13,271 bases of DNA, from NCBI GenBank assembly GCA_052034115.1, contig JBPOIZ010000049.1:1-13271 (forward strand), read 5' to 3'. Source of the stretch: Lutibacillus sp052034115 (GTDB taxonomy: Bacteria; Actinomycetota; Actinomycetes; Actinomycetales; Dermatophilaceae). Made by a program: the position numbers and the translations under genes. The notes under the pieces were generated by a model. That model had not been told where the DNA came from, did no database searches, and saw only the letters and a program-made list of their open reading frames with translations. Below are positions 7,122-13,271 of the stretch, piece after piece; within the stretch, counting starts at the first letter, position 1, and every line of letters begins with the position of its first letter.

Positions 7122-7336
7122 GGGCAGGCACGGTAGGAAGCCGCGGGGCTGGGGGTAAGGGGTATGGCGAGCATCCAGGGATCGTTGCGGGTCGACCCTG
7201 ATGCCGGCCTGCCACGGCGGAACCGACCCCGCTCCACCGGCGGGCGATTGACCCTGGTCACCCCCAGCGCCGATCAGGGACGGCTCCGGGGAGCCACCCA
7301 TGGTGTGCCACGCCTTCGCCGACCGAGGGTGTCGGC

Positions 7337-8020
7337 ATGTCGAACCTGTCGAACACCACCACCAACTCGACGACCAGCCGTCCCCGCTCCGGCCCACCCA
7401 TGGATCCGGATGTGGCCGGTCGCCTCATCGGTGTGCTCATGCTGGCCGCTTTCGGCCTCTATGGCTCCGGTGCCCTCATGATCGACCAGCCCGTCGGCAG
7501 GGTGCTCGTCCTGCTCAACTCCTTCGCCGTGTGGACCATCGGGCTGGTCGCGTACACGACGCTTCGTGATCGCGATCCAGTGACCGGCCAGGTCTACCTC
7601 GCCACTCGGCTCGTCGAGGGCATCCTGCTCCTCGTCGGCACAGTGGCGGCTGCACTCCCCCACGGACAGGCGGCGAACGACGTGGCGTTCCTTGCCGGTA
7701 TGGCCGCACTCGGCGCCGGCTCGATGGTGGTCTTCCGCCGGTTGATCGTCATCGGGTGGGTTCCGTCGTGGCTCGGCTGGTGGGGTGTCATCGGGTATGC
7801 CGCCACGGTCCTGGGTTGCGCGGCCGATCTGCTGGAGCTGGCTCCGGTGGAGTGGTTCCTTCCCCTCGGGAGCGCCTTCGAGATCTTCATCGGGCTGCTC
7901 CTGTGGGTTCGCGGCGGCTTCCCGATCGGCGTTCGCTCGCAGCACCAGGGCTCAGCCCGCGGTGGTGTGGGGAGGTTCTGGCGCCGGCCCGCGCTCAGTG
8001 GGGAGTTTCTGACGCCATAA
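7337..8020 (+). CDS. DUF4386-like membrane protein with a repeat-derived C-terminus
   Basis: This is a 227-residue protein with a polar Thr/Ser/Pro N-terminus and about six transmembrane segments (near residues 28-48, 56-74, 87-108, 116-134, 146-166 and 176-193). The patterns LATRLVEGILLLVG, RRLIVIGWVPSWLGWWGVIG and PLGSAFEIFIGLLLWVRGGF match DUF4386, an uncharacterised integral membrane family that normally ends near this last segment. Here about 32 further residues follow. The last nine (ALSGEFLTP) and the TAA stop lie in repeat copy B, so the native end appears to have been replaced. The start at 7337 has AGGGTG eight bases upstream; an in-frame ATG at 7400 is the alternative. It is divergent from the CPBP gene and convergent with ilvD. 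Confidence 0.65.
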   Translation: MSNLSNTTTNSTTSRPRSGPPMDPDVAGRLIGVLMLAAFGLYGSGALMIDQPVGRVLVLLNSFAVWTIGLVAYTTLRDRDPVTGQVYLATRLVEGILLLVGTVAAALPHGQAANDVAFLAGMAALGAGSMVVFRRLIVIGWVPSWLGWWGVIGYAATVLGCAADLLELAPVEWFLPLGSAFEIFIGLLLWVRGGFPIGVRSQHQGSARGGVGRFWRRPALSGEFLTP

Positions 8021-8113
8021 CAACAGAAACTCCCCACTCAACGGGCGGAACAACCGAAACTCCCCACTCAACCGGCGGGGCACACGAAACTCCCCACTCA
8101 ACGGGCGGGGCGA
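7994..8113. repeat. Extragenic repeat element, copy B (one inverted arm plus three 30-bp units)
   Basis: The element opens with CTCAGTGGGGAGTTTC (7994-8009). After a short loop it continues with three contiguous 30-bp units starting at 8026, 8056 and 8086. Each begins GAAACTCCCCACTCAAC, and the last ten or so bases vary. The opening arm is complementary to the start of every unit, so three alternative hairpins are possible. The 88 bp from 8026 are identical to those from 8630 in copy C. The left edge supplies the end of the DUF4386 reading frame. Confidence 0.92.
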
Positions 8114-8139
8114 GTGTCTAGGCGGCCGGGCCAGTCGAC

Positions 8140-8199
8140 TCAGGGCCACCAACCGGCAACCACCTCGACGACGAGGAGGACGAAGACCGCCCTCACCAC
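8140..8199 (-). pseudogene. Remnant of a duplicated CPBP-family gene (3' end only)
   Basis: Translated in the minus frame this reads AVFVLLVVEVVAGWWP and stops. The intact CPBP gene at 6267 ends AVFVVLVVAVVAGWWLP. About 50 of 60 aligned bases are identical, with a one-codon deletion before the stop. Similarity breaks off at about 8200, so only the last 20 or so codons remain. Just as the intact gene is followed by repeat copy A, this tail is followed 26 bp later by repeat copy B. The pair was therefore probably copied together. Confidence 0.75.
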
Positions 8200-8216
8200 G
8201 TTGCCGCAGCCCCGGC

Positions 8217-8274
8217 TCAGTCGCGGTCAGACCCGGGTCAGTCGCGGTCAGACCCGGGTCAGCGCGTCAGCGCG
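8217..8274. repeat. 21-bp tandem duplication and short TCAGCGCG repeat
   Basis: TCAGTCGCGGTCAGACCCGGG occupies 8217-8237 and is repeated exactly at 8238-8258. Two copies of TCAGCGCG (8259-8266, 8267-8274) follow. It sits at the join between the CPBP remnant and the broken gene and probably arose by slippage after those fragments came together. Confidence 0.85.
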
Positions 8275-8596
8275 CGGTCCGCTCTAGCGCAGCGGCCACC
8301 TCGCTGACGGAGGCGAAGGACGCCGACACCTCCGACGGAGCAGGAGGGAGTCACCGCACCCGCCCCTCCTCGACGGCGTCAAGGCCGACATCCCTGGCGA
8401 CCACCCACTGACCGGTTCCCTTCCCCGAGGTGAACTCAAACGGCTCGAGGAATACGACGTAGACCTTGCCGGCCTCAAGAAGGGGCGTGTCCTCGCTGTC
8501 GGCGTCCACTCGAGGTGTCAGTTGACGGATCACGGCATCGGCGCCCGGGAGCGCGCCGAGCAGGAGCCGATCGACGTCCACCGTCGCAATGACCAA
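8267..8596 (-). pseudogene. Broken gene of unknown function: 5'-truncated with in-frame TGA
   Basis: The minus frame reads like a real protein from about 8596, directly beside repeat copy C. It has VIATVDVDRLLLGALPGADA, LLEAGKVYVVFLEPFEF and GQWVVARDVGLDAVEEGRVR, then a TGA at 8353-8351. The same frame then continues for 27 sensible codons (LPPAPSEVSASFASVSEVAA and on) to a second TGA at 8269-8267. The part upstream of 8596 falls in the repeat and is not native. The pattern of a leader-to-beta-rich region with pG..YvvFL..f....GqwvV resembles small exported actinobacterial proteins, but I cannot name a family. Loss of the start plus a nonsense codon argues for a pseudogene. A start inside the repeat (ATG at 8641) gives a 96-residue frame but is probably fortuitous. 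Confidence 0.65.
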
Positions 8597-8597
8597 G

Positions 8598-8717
8598 CTC
8601 AGTGGGGAGTTTCTGATGCCCCGACAGCGGAAACTCCCCACTCAACGGGCGGAACAACCGAAACTCCCCACTCAACCGGCGGGGCACACGAAACTCCCCA
8701 CTCAACGGGCGGGGCGA
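8598..8717. repeat. Extragenic repeat element, copy C (one inverted arm plus three 30-bp units)
   Basis: This copy has the same 120-bp plan as copy B. It has CTCAGTGGGGAGTTTC (8598-8613), a loop (CTGATGCCCCGACAGCG, close to the loop of copy A), and three contiguous 30-bp units from 8630, 8660 and 8690. The units match copy B exactly over 88 bp. It begins 25 bp after the ilvD stop codon in the direction of ilvD transcription and can form a 13-bp hairpin there, so it may serve as the ilvD terminator. It also truncates the broken gene next to it. Confidence 0.92.
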
Positions 8718-8742
8718 CGACGGACCCCGGCCATACCGGGAG

Positions 8743-10584
8743 CTAGGGCACCTTGCGGGCGGCGCCCTTGTCGGCCGACTGAGCGAACATCGCGAAGATG
8801 CGTAGCGCCGCCGACACCTCACGGTCCCGGTCCTTCGGGTGCCATCCGGCGAGGTCCTGGGCCGCCCGACGGCGGGCCAACTCGTCGTCGCTCACGTGCA
8901 GCGTCACCCGGCGTTCCGGGATGGAGAACTCGATCTCGTCGCCATCGGCAACCAGCCCGATGACGCCGCCGGAGGCCGCCTCCGGTGACACGTGACCCAC
9001 CGACAGCCCACTGGACCCGCCGGAGAACCGGCCGTCGGTGATCAGCGCGCACTTCGGCCCGAGCCCGACCCCCTTGAGGTAGGACGTCGGGTAGAGCATC
9101 TCCTGCATCCCGGGCCCGCCCTTGGGGCCCTCATAGCGCACCACGACGACGTCACCCTCGACGATCTGCCCGCCGAGGATCATGTCCACGGCCTGCTCCT
9201 GCGACTCGGCGACCTTCGCCGGACCGCGGAAGGTCCACTGGTGCTCGGGCACACCCGCGGTCTTGACGATGCACCCGTCGGGAGCGAGGTTGCCGGTCAG
9301 CACGGCGAGCCCGCCGTCGACGGTGTAGGCGTGCGCCACCGAGCGGATGCACCCGCTCTCGGCATCGGTGTCGAGCGTGGCCCATCGGTTCGTCGAGGAG
9401 AACGCCTCCGTCGTGCGGACCCCGCCGGGCGCCGCATGGAACAGCTCGTATGCCGCATCGCCGGCCGCGCCACCGCGGATGTCCCACTCGTCCAGCCAGG
9501 CCCGCAGCGACGGGGCATGCACGGCGTGGACCGACTCGTCGAGCATCCCCGCGCGCGCCAGCTCGCCCATGATCGCGACGATCCCGCCGGCCCGGTGGAC
9601 GTCCTCCATGTAGTAGCGGTTGGTGTTCGGCGCGACCTTGCACAGACAGGGGGTCACCCGCGAGAGCGCGTCGATGTCGCTCTGGTCGAAGTCGACCTCG
9701 GCTTCCTGGGCCGCGGCGAGCAGGTGCAGGATCGTGTTCGTCGAGCCACCCATGGCGATGTCGACTCGCATGGCGTTCGACAGTGCTTCCCGGGTGACGA
9801 TCGAGCGAGGCAGGACCGTCGAGTCGTCGTCGTCATACCAGCGCTTGGCCAGGTCCACGATGACCCGCCCGGCCTCCTCGAACAGCCCCTTGCGAGCGGC
9901 CGCCGTGGCCAGCGTCGACCCGTTGCCGGGAAGCGCCAGGCCCACGACCTCGAGCAGACAGTTCATCGAATTGGCGGTGAACATGCCCGAGCACGACCCG
10001 CAGGTCGGGCAGGCCGATCGCTCGATCGTGGCGATGTCCTCGTCGGAGACCGACTCGTCGACGGCCTTGATCATCGCGTCGATGAGGTCCAGTCGGGTGG
10101 TCGCGGTGCCATCCGCGCCGATGACGGCGGTGCCGGCCTCCATCGGGCCACCGGAGACGAAGACCGCGGGGATGTTGAGTCGCAGCGCGGCCAACAGCAT
10201 CCCGGGGGTGATCTTGTCGCAGTTGCTGATGCAGACGAGCGCGTCGGCGGCGTGTGCGTTGACCATGTACTCCACCGCGTCGGCGATGACCTCGCGGCTG
10301 GGCAGCGAGTAGAGCATCCCGTGGTGACCCATGGCGATGCCGTCGTCGACGGCGATGGTGTTGAACTCGCGGGCCACTCCCCCGGCCTCGTGGACCGCCC
10401 CCGCGACGAGGTCGCCGAGGTCCTTCAGGTGCACGTGGCCCGGGACGAACTGGGTGTAGGAGTTCGCCACAGCGACGATGGGCTTGCCGAAATCGCTGTC
10501 GGTCAAGCCCGTCGCCCGCCAGAGCGCGCGGGCGCCGGCCATGTTGCGTCCGTGGGTGCTCGTGCGGGAGCGCAGCTGGGGCAT
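8743..10584 (-). CDS. ilvD: Dihydroxy-acid dehydratase
   Basis: This iron-sulfur enzyme dehydrates 2,3-dihydroxy-isovalerate and -methylvalerate to the keto acids that are transaminated to valine and isoleucine. The protein is 613 residues, close to the E. coli enzyme. Visible signatures are AVDDGIAMGHHGM (78-90, metal ligands), CISNCDKITPGML (118-130, first IlvD/Edd motif with a cluster cysteine and the lysine normally carbamylated), CPTCGSCSGMFTANSMNCL (192-210, further cysteines), MGGSTNTILH (278-287) and ITDGRFSGGSSGLSVGHVSP (second IlvD/Edd motif). The ATG at 10584 is chosen because the family begins MPQLRSRT here and GAGGAGAG lies about seven bases upstream; the longer frame is not supported. 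It follows the sixA-like gene by 132 bp. It is on the same strand as ilvBNC but 4.8 kb upstream of it. Confidence 0.97.
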   Translation of the reverse strand: MPQLRSRTSTHGRNMAGARALWRATGLTDSDFGKPIVAVANSYTQFVPGHVHLKDLGDLVAGAVHEAGGVAREFNTIAVDDGIAMGHHGMLYSLPSREVIADAVEYMVNAHAADALVCISNCDKITPGMLLAALRLNIPAVFVSGGPMEAGTAVIGADGTATTRLDLIDAMIKAVDESVSDEDIATIERSACPTCGSCSGMFTANSMNCLLEVVGLALPGNGSTLATAAARKGLFEEAGRVIVDLAKRWYDDDDSTVLPRSIVTREALSNAMRVDIAMGGSTNTILHLLAAAQEAEVDFDQSDIDALSRVTPCLCKVAPNTNRYYMEDVHRAGGIVAIMGELARAGMLDESVHAVHAPSLRAWLDEWDIRGGAAGDAAYELFHAAPGGVRTTEAFSSTNRWATLDTDAESGCIRSVAHAYTVDGGLAVLTGNLAPDGCIVKTAGVPEHQWTFRGPAKVAESQEQAVDMILGGQIVEGDVVVVRYEGPKGGPGMQEMLYPTSYLKGVGLGPKCALITDGRFSGGSSGLSVGHVSPEAASGGVIGLVADGDEIEFSIPERRVTLHVSDDELARRRAAQDLAGWHPKDRDREVSAALRIFAMFAQSADKGAARKVP

Positions 10585-10615
10585 ACCGGTCTCTCCTCGT
10601 CCGTCGGTGCCGACC

Positions 10616-10646
10616 AGGCTAACCCCGCCACGCCGACCCGATCGAA
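10616..10646 (-). promoter_or_regulatory. Candidate ilvD promoter
   Basis: TAGCCT (10621-10616) fits the actinobacterial TANNNT -10 box and would start transcription about 25 bases before the ilvD ATG, upstream of its ribosome site. A weak -35 (TTCGAT, 10646-10641) lies 19 bases away. This is positional support only. Confidence 0.3.
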
Positions 10647-10716
10647 GCCCTCCGCCGACTGGACCCTCGCTCACTCGGCCGGTGCGCCTTCGCCGACCGC
10701 GCCCACTGCAGGTTGG

Positions 10717-11241
10717 TCAGCCGCGGCAGACGTGGAACCGCTCGAGCCGGGCGCCGCCTTCACCGAGGTCGGACCAGTGACCGCTGAAGCGAAGAACGGC
10801 CACCCCGGACGTCGGGAACCCGTTCGCGAGCGCCTGGTGCGCCTCCCGCGAGCCCTCGCCGTCAGCCAGGACGCTGGTCAACGCGGCGATGCCCGGGTTG
10901 TGCCCGACGAGCATCAGAGTGTCCGCGTCCCCGCCGCTGTCCCACACCGCTTGCAGCAGGCCGTGCGTCCCGCCGGAGTAGATGCTCCGCGCGAACTCGA
11001 TGACCTCGGTGCCCCCACCACCGGCCTCGATGCCCTCCCACGTCTGACGGGTGCGCATGGCCGTCGAGCACACGACCACGTCGCAGATGAGTTCGTGCTG
11101 GTGCAGCCACGCACCGAGGGCTCGGGCATCGCGCTGCCCCCGCTCGGTGAGCTCGCGGTCGTGGTCGGGCTTGCCGAAGACCTGCTCGGCTTTGGAGTGA
11201 CGCACCAGGATCAAGGTGCGGTCCTCAGAGGCGGTACTCAT
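10717..11241 (-). CDS. Histidine phosphatase, SixA-like
   Basis: This is a 174-residue single-domain histidine phosphatase. LILVRHSKAE at 10-19 holds the catalytic RH (R14, H15), which becomes phosphorylated. STAMRTRQT at 59-67 supplies the second arginine, and LVGHNPGIA at 111-119 the second catalytic histidine (H114). Short proteins with RHxxAE and GHNPG match the SixA branch, which in E. coli dephosphorylates phosphohistidine carriers. The physiological substrate in actinobacteria is less clear. A weak AGGCTCAGG lies just before the ATG. It is transcribed toward ilvD, with a 132-bp gap holding a possible separate ilvD promoter. It is divergent from the dehydrogenase gene, sharing a 78-bp promoter region. 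Confidence 0.88.
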   Translation of the reverse strand: MSTASEDRTLILVRHSKAEQVFGKPDHDRELTERGQRDARALGAWLHQHELICDVVVCSTAMRTRQTWEGIEAGGGGTEVIEFARSIYSGGTHGLLQAVWDSGGDADTLMLVGHNPGIAALTSVLADGEGSREAHQALANGFPTSGVAVLRFSGHWSDLGEGGARLERFHVCRG

Positions 11242-11319
11242 GTCCTGAGCCTGCCAAGTCGCCCCCGCGTCGCGCTAGTCCCCACCTCGCGGCAGGGAGG
11301 AGAGCGTTCACAATGAGGG

Positions 11320-12519
11320 ATGATGTCTCGCCCTGTGACCCGAGGGATCGGCCTGGTCCTGCTCTGCGCAGCCGCCACCGCCTGCTCCGGTATGCCGCCA
11401 GCCCCGACCGGGCCCTCGACGCAGGCTGGGGCCAGCACCACAGCACAGGAGCCGCGGCCGACGGACTCGACGTCGACGGGGGCGACGGGGTCGACCGGCA
11501 TACCGGCGACGGGCACACCGTCGACCAGCACCGCATCCGGCGCGCCCACCGTCAGCGGCATACCCCGCGACATCGCGACCGGCCTGATGGTGCCCTGGTC
11601 GATCGGTCTGCTCCCGGACGGCACCGCGTTGGTCACCGAGCGGGATACTGCGGCGGTGCTCCGGGTGGGGGTCGATGGAGCGGTCACCACGTTAGGAACC
11701 GTGCCTGGCGTCGAACGGGGCACCGGGGAAGGCGGCTTGCTCGGGCTCGCCGTGCCGCCCGACTTCGCCGCCGACCCGGTGGTCTACATCTACTTCACGA
11801 CAGCCCGGGACAACCGGATCGCGCTGCTGCCGATCCGCGAGGCCGCGCTCGGTGAACCGGAGATCATCCTGTCCGGCATACCCAAGTCACCGCGGCATGA
11901 CGGCGGCCGTCTGGTCTTCGGGCCGGACGGATATCTGTATGTCGGCACCGGCGACGCAGCCCAACCCGCACTGGCCCAGGACCGCGCCTCCCTGGGCGGC
12001 AAGATCCTGCGCATCACCGTCGACGGATCCCCCGCTCCGGGGAACCCGGTCGCCGACTCTGCGGTGTGGAGCCTGGGCCACCGCAACGTCGAAGGACTCG
12101 CCTTCGACCGACAGGGGCGGCTATGGGCCTCGGAGTTCGGGCAGGACGCCTGGGACGAGCTGAACCTCATCGAGCGCGGGGGCAACTACGGCTGGCCGCA
12201 CGTCGAGGGCAAGGGCGGCGCGGGCCGATTCATTGATCCGCAGTTGCAGTGGAGACCCGCCGACGCCTCGCCCAGCGGCCTGGCCCTCGGGCCAGACGGT
12301 GCCCTCTACCTGGCCGCCCTGCGCGGCGAGTCGCTCTGGCGGATCCCCCTGTCGCGGCAGGGGGCCGGGTCCCCCGAACGACTCGTCCAGGGCACCTACG
12401 GGCGACTGCGCGATGTCGTCGCCGCACCCGACGGCACGATGTGGATCCTCACCGACAACCGCTCCCGCGGGGTGCTTCGCGACGGTGACGACCGACTGGT
12501 CAGCCTGCCCGTGGGGTAG
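11320..12519 (+). CDS. PQQ-type glucose/sorbosone dehydrogenase family lipoprotein
   Basis: This is a 399-residue secreted lipoprotein. A basic, hydrophobic signal peptide ends in a lipobox ATAC with the acylated cysteine at C22. A Ser/Thr/Pro-rich linker (about 26-78) follows, then a six-bladed beta-propeller of the GSDH family. Diagnostic stretches are GEGGLLGLAVPPDF (136-149), RHDGGRLVFGPDGYLYVGTG (192-211), GHRNVEGLAFD (253-263), SEFGQDAWDELN (271-282) and GNYGWP (288-293). The family oxidises sugars or polyols outside the membrane with PQQ or a related cofactor; the substrate is not predictable. The start is 11320 or the adjacent 11323. The strong GGAGGAGAG (11297-11305) is spaced better for an out-of-frame ATG at 11313, so translation initiation here is slightly odd. 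All three ATA isoleucine codons noticed (residues 61, 81, 187) lie in GGCATACC. Confidence 0.88.
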   Translation: MMSRPVTRGIGLVLLCAAATACSGMPPAPTGPSTQAGASTTAQEPRPTDSTSTGATGSTGIPATGTPSTSTASGAPTVSGIPRDIATGLMVPWSIGLLPDGTALVTERDTAAVLRVGVDGAVTTLGTVPGVERGTGEGGLLGLAVPPDFAADPVVYIYFTTARDNRIALLPIREAALGEPEIILSGIPKSPRHDGGRLVFGPDGYLYVGTGDAAQPALAQDRASLGGKILRITVDGSPAPGNPVADSAVWSLGHRNVEGLAFDRQGRLWASEFGQDAWDELNLIERGGNYGWPHVEGKGGAGRFIDPQLQWRPADASPSGLALGPDGALYLAALRGESLWRIPLSRQGAGSPERLVQGTYGRLRDVVAAPDGTMWILTDNRSRGVLRDGDDRLVSLPVG

Positions 12520-12614
12520 GGCCGCACACCACGAGGCACGCACCGACCCGGGGCGGAGTTATCCTCTGCGCAGCGGGCGCGATGGCGCGTCCCACGGAGG
12601 GGGGAGACCCACCG

Positions 12615-13271
12615 ATGTCCGACATGGACGAGATCCTTTCGCAGATCCCGATGGACCAGCTCGCTGCGATGCTGGGCGTCGATGAGCAGACGGCGGCAGA
12701 CGCCACCTCGGAGGCGCTGCCGGCGCTCCTCGGCGGCCTGCAGGCCAACGCCGCCGATCCCGGCGGCGCGGATTCGCTGCTCAGCGCGCTGGGCGGCCAC
12801 GGTGGTCTGCTCGATGGGGGTCTGGACCTTGGTGGCGTGGACACCGCCGACGGCCAGCAGATCGTGAACAACATCTTCGGCGACAACAGCGACGCCGTGA
12901 TGAGCCAGCTCGGTGGGTATGGCGCGCTCGGCTCACGCGGCGGGTCGTCACTGGTCGCCAAGCTGCTGCCGATCCTCGCGCCCATCGTCATGGCGTGGCT
13001 GAGCAAGAAGCTCCAGGGCAGCCTGGGTGGCGCGACGGGGGGCGGCTCGTCCAGCGGCGCCTCGTATGACGAAGGCGGCGTGCTCGGCTCGGGCCGCGGC
13101 TCTGCCCCAGCCGACGCTGCCCCGGCCGACTCGGCTCCGCAGTCCCAGGCCCAGGGCGCGGACTCCGGCATGGGTGGCGCGGGCGACATCCTCGGCAGCA
13201 TTCTCGGTGGAGTCCTCGGCGGAGCCACCGGGGGCTCGTCACCGTCGAGCGCTGGCACCGCCGGCTCGATC
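12615..13271 (+). CDS. DUF937 domain protein (partial, 3' end outside window)
   Basis: An ATG at 12615 with GGAGGGGGGAG about eight bases upstream opens a frame that continues to the window edge (219 codons, no stop). The N-terminal 125 residues fit DUF937 (YidB-like). MDEILSQIPMDQLAAMLGV and ALPALLGGLQANA are followed by a Gly-rich segment, QQIVNNIFGDN, and a hydrophobic helix LVAKLLPILAPIVMAWLSKK. A long low-complexity Gly/Ser/Ala tail follows, interrupted by GDILGSILGGVLGGATGG. The function of the family is unknown. It lies 95 bp after the dehydrogenase gene in the same direction. A TATCCT hexamer at 12560-12565 could be a -10 box, so it may have its own promoter. Confidence 0.8.
   Translation, partial: MSDMDEILSQIPMDQLAAMLGVDEQTAADATSEALPALLGGLQANAADPGGADSLLSALGGHGGLLDGGLDLGGVDTADGQQIVNNIFGDNSDAVMSQLGGYGALGSRGGSSLVAKLLPILAPIVMAWLSKKLQGSLGGATGGGSSSGASYDEGGVLGSGRGSAPADAAPADSAPQSQAQGADSGMGGAGDILGSILGGVLGGATGGSSPSSAGTAGSI

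Larger units (their letters stand above)
8021..8742. other. Gene-free interval between convergent genes, filled with repeats and gene debris
   Basis: This 722-bp stretch holds no intact gene. In order it contains most of repeat copy B, the tail of a CPBP gene, a 21-bp tandem duplication, a truncated coding region with an internal stop, repeat copy C, and 25 bp leading to the ilvD stop. It looks like a site of repeated insertion and deletion between the DUF4386 gene and ilvD. Confidence 0.8.

Noticed and set aside
8026..8115. CRISPR array suggested by three 30-bp repeats
   Set aside because: The units are contiguous with no unique spacers, the whole block is duplicated at 8630, and no cas gene is present.
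7756..8121. Plus-strand frame ending in ETPHSTGG repeats
   Set aside because: The repeats are a translation of the non-coding 30-bp units. The first part overlaps the DUF4386 gene in another frame.
8351..8353. Selenocysteine codon
   Set aside because: No selenoprotein family is recognised, no SECIS-like hairpin was noticed after the TGA, and the gene is also truncated.
8351..8641. Intact 96-residue gene starting at the ATG at 8641
   Set aside because: The first 15 codons are repeat sequence (also read next to copy B), and protein-like sequence continues past its stop. A decayed gene is the better reading.
10585..10674. Longer ilvD start at 10674
   Set aside because: The 30 extra residues are Gly/Arg-rich and not part of the family, and a good ribosome site lies directly before the ATG at 10584.
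8992..11316. 774-codon open frame on the plus strand
   Set aside because: It is a shadow of ilvD and the SixA-like gene, with no domain and an implausible composition.

Overview
This is a high-GC (about 70%) chromosomal window from an actinobacterium. The branched-chain amino-acid gene order, GTG starts, leaderless-looking genes and protein families (GPP34, DUF4386, DUF937, a PQQ-type sugar dehydrogenase lipoprotein) suggest Micrococcales, perhaps Intrasporangiaceae. That placement is an impression, not a measurement.

Layout. The minus strand carries branched-chain amino-acid biosynthesis. ilvD (8743-10584) lies upstream of the ilvB-ilvN-ilvC cluster (3960 down to 377), followed by a perfect-stem terminator and the start of a DedA/VTT-like membrane protein gene (partial, 1-245). 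ilvB is preceded by a complete attenuator: an 11-residue Val/Leu-rich leader peptide (4103-4068), a perfect 12-bp hairpin over the leader stop codon, and a terminator hairpin ending in six T. Together IlvBN, IlvC and IlvD make the keto-acid precursors of valine, isoleucine and leucine.

Between ilvB and ilvD lies a 4.6-kb accessory stretch: a tandem GNAT acetyltransferase, a GC-rich repeat tract, a GPP34-domain protein, a CPBP-family membrane protein, a DUF4386 membrane protein on the plus strand, and a 722-bp gene-free graveyard (8021-8742). Three copies of one repeat family (cores AGTGGGGAGTT / AACTCCCCACT) lie here at gene 3' ends. Two of them carry three contiguous 30-bp units that are identical over 88 bp. 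The graveyard also holds a duplicated 3' tail of the CPBP gene and a truncated gene interrupted by an in-frame TGA.

Right of ilvD are a SixA-like phosphohistidine phosphatase gene (minus), a lipoprotein sugar dehydrogenase gene (plus) and the start of a DUF937 gene (plus, cut by the window end).

Across the window the hexamer CATACC/GGTATG occurs 21 times by hand count, in coding and non-coding DNA and on both strands. It appears to force rare ATA isoleucine codons.
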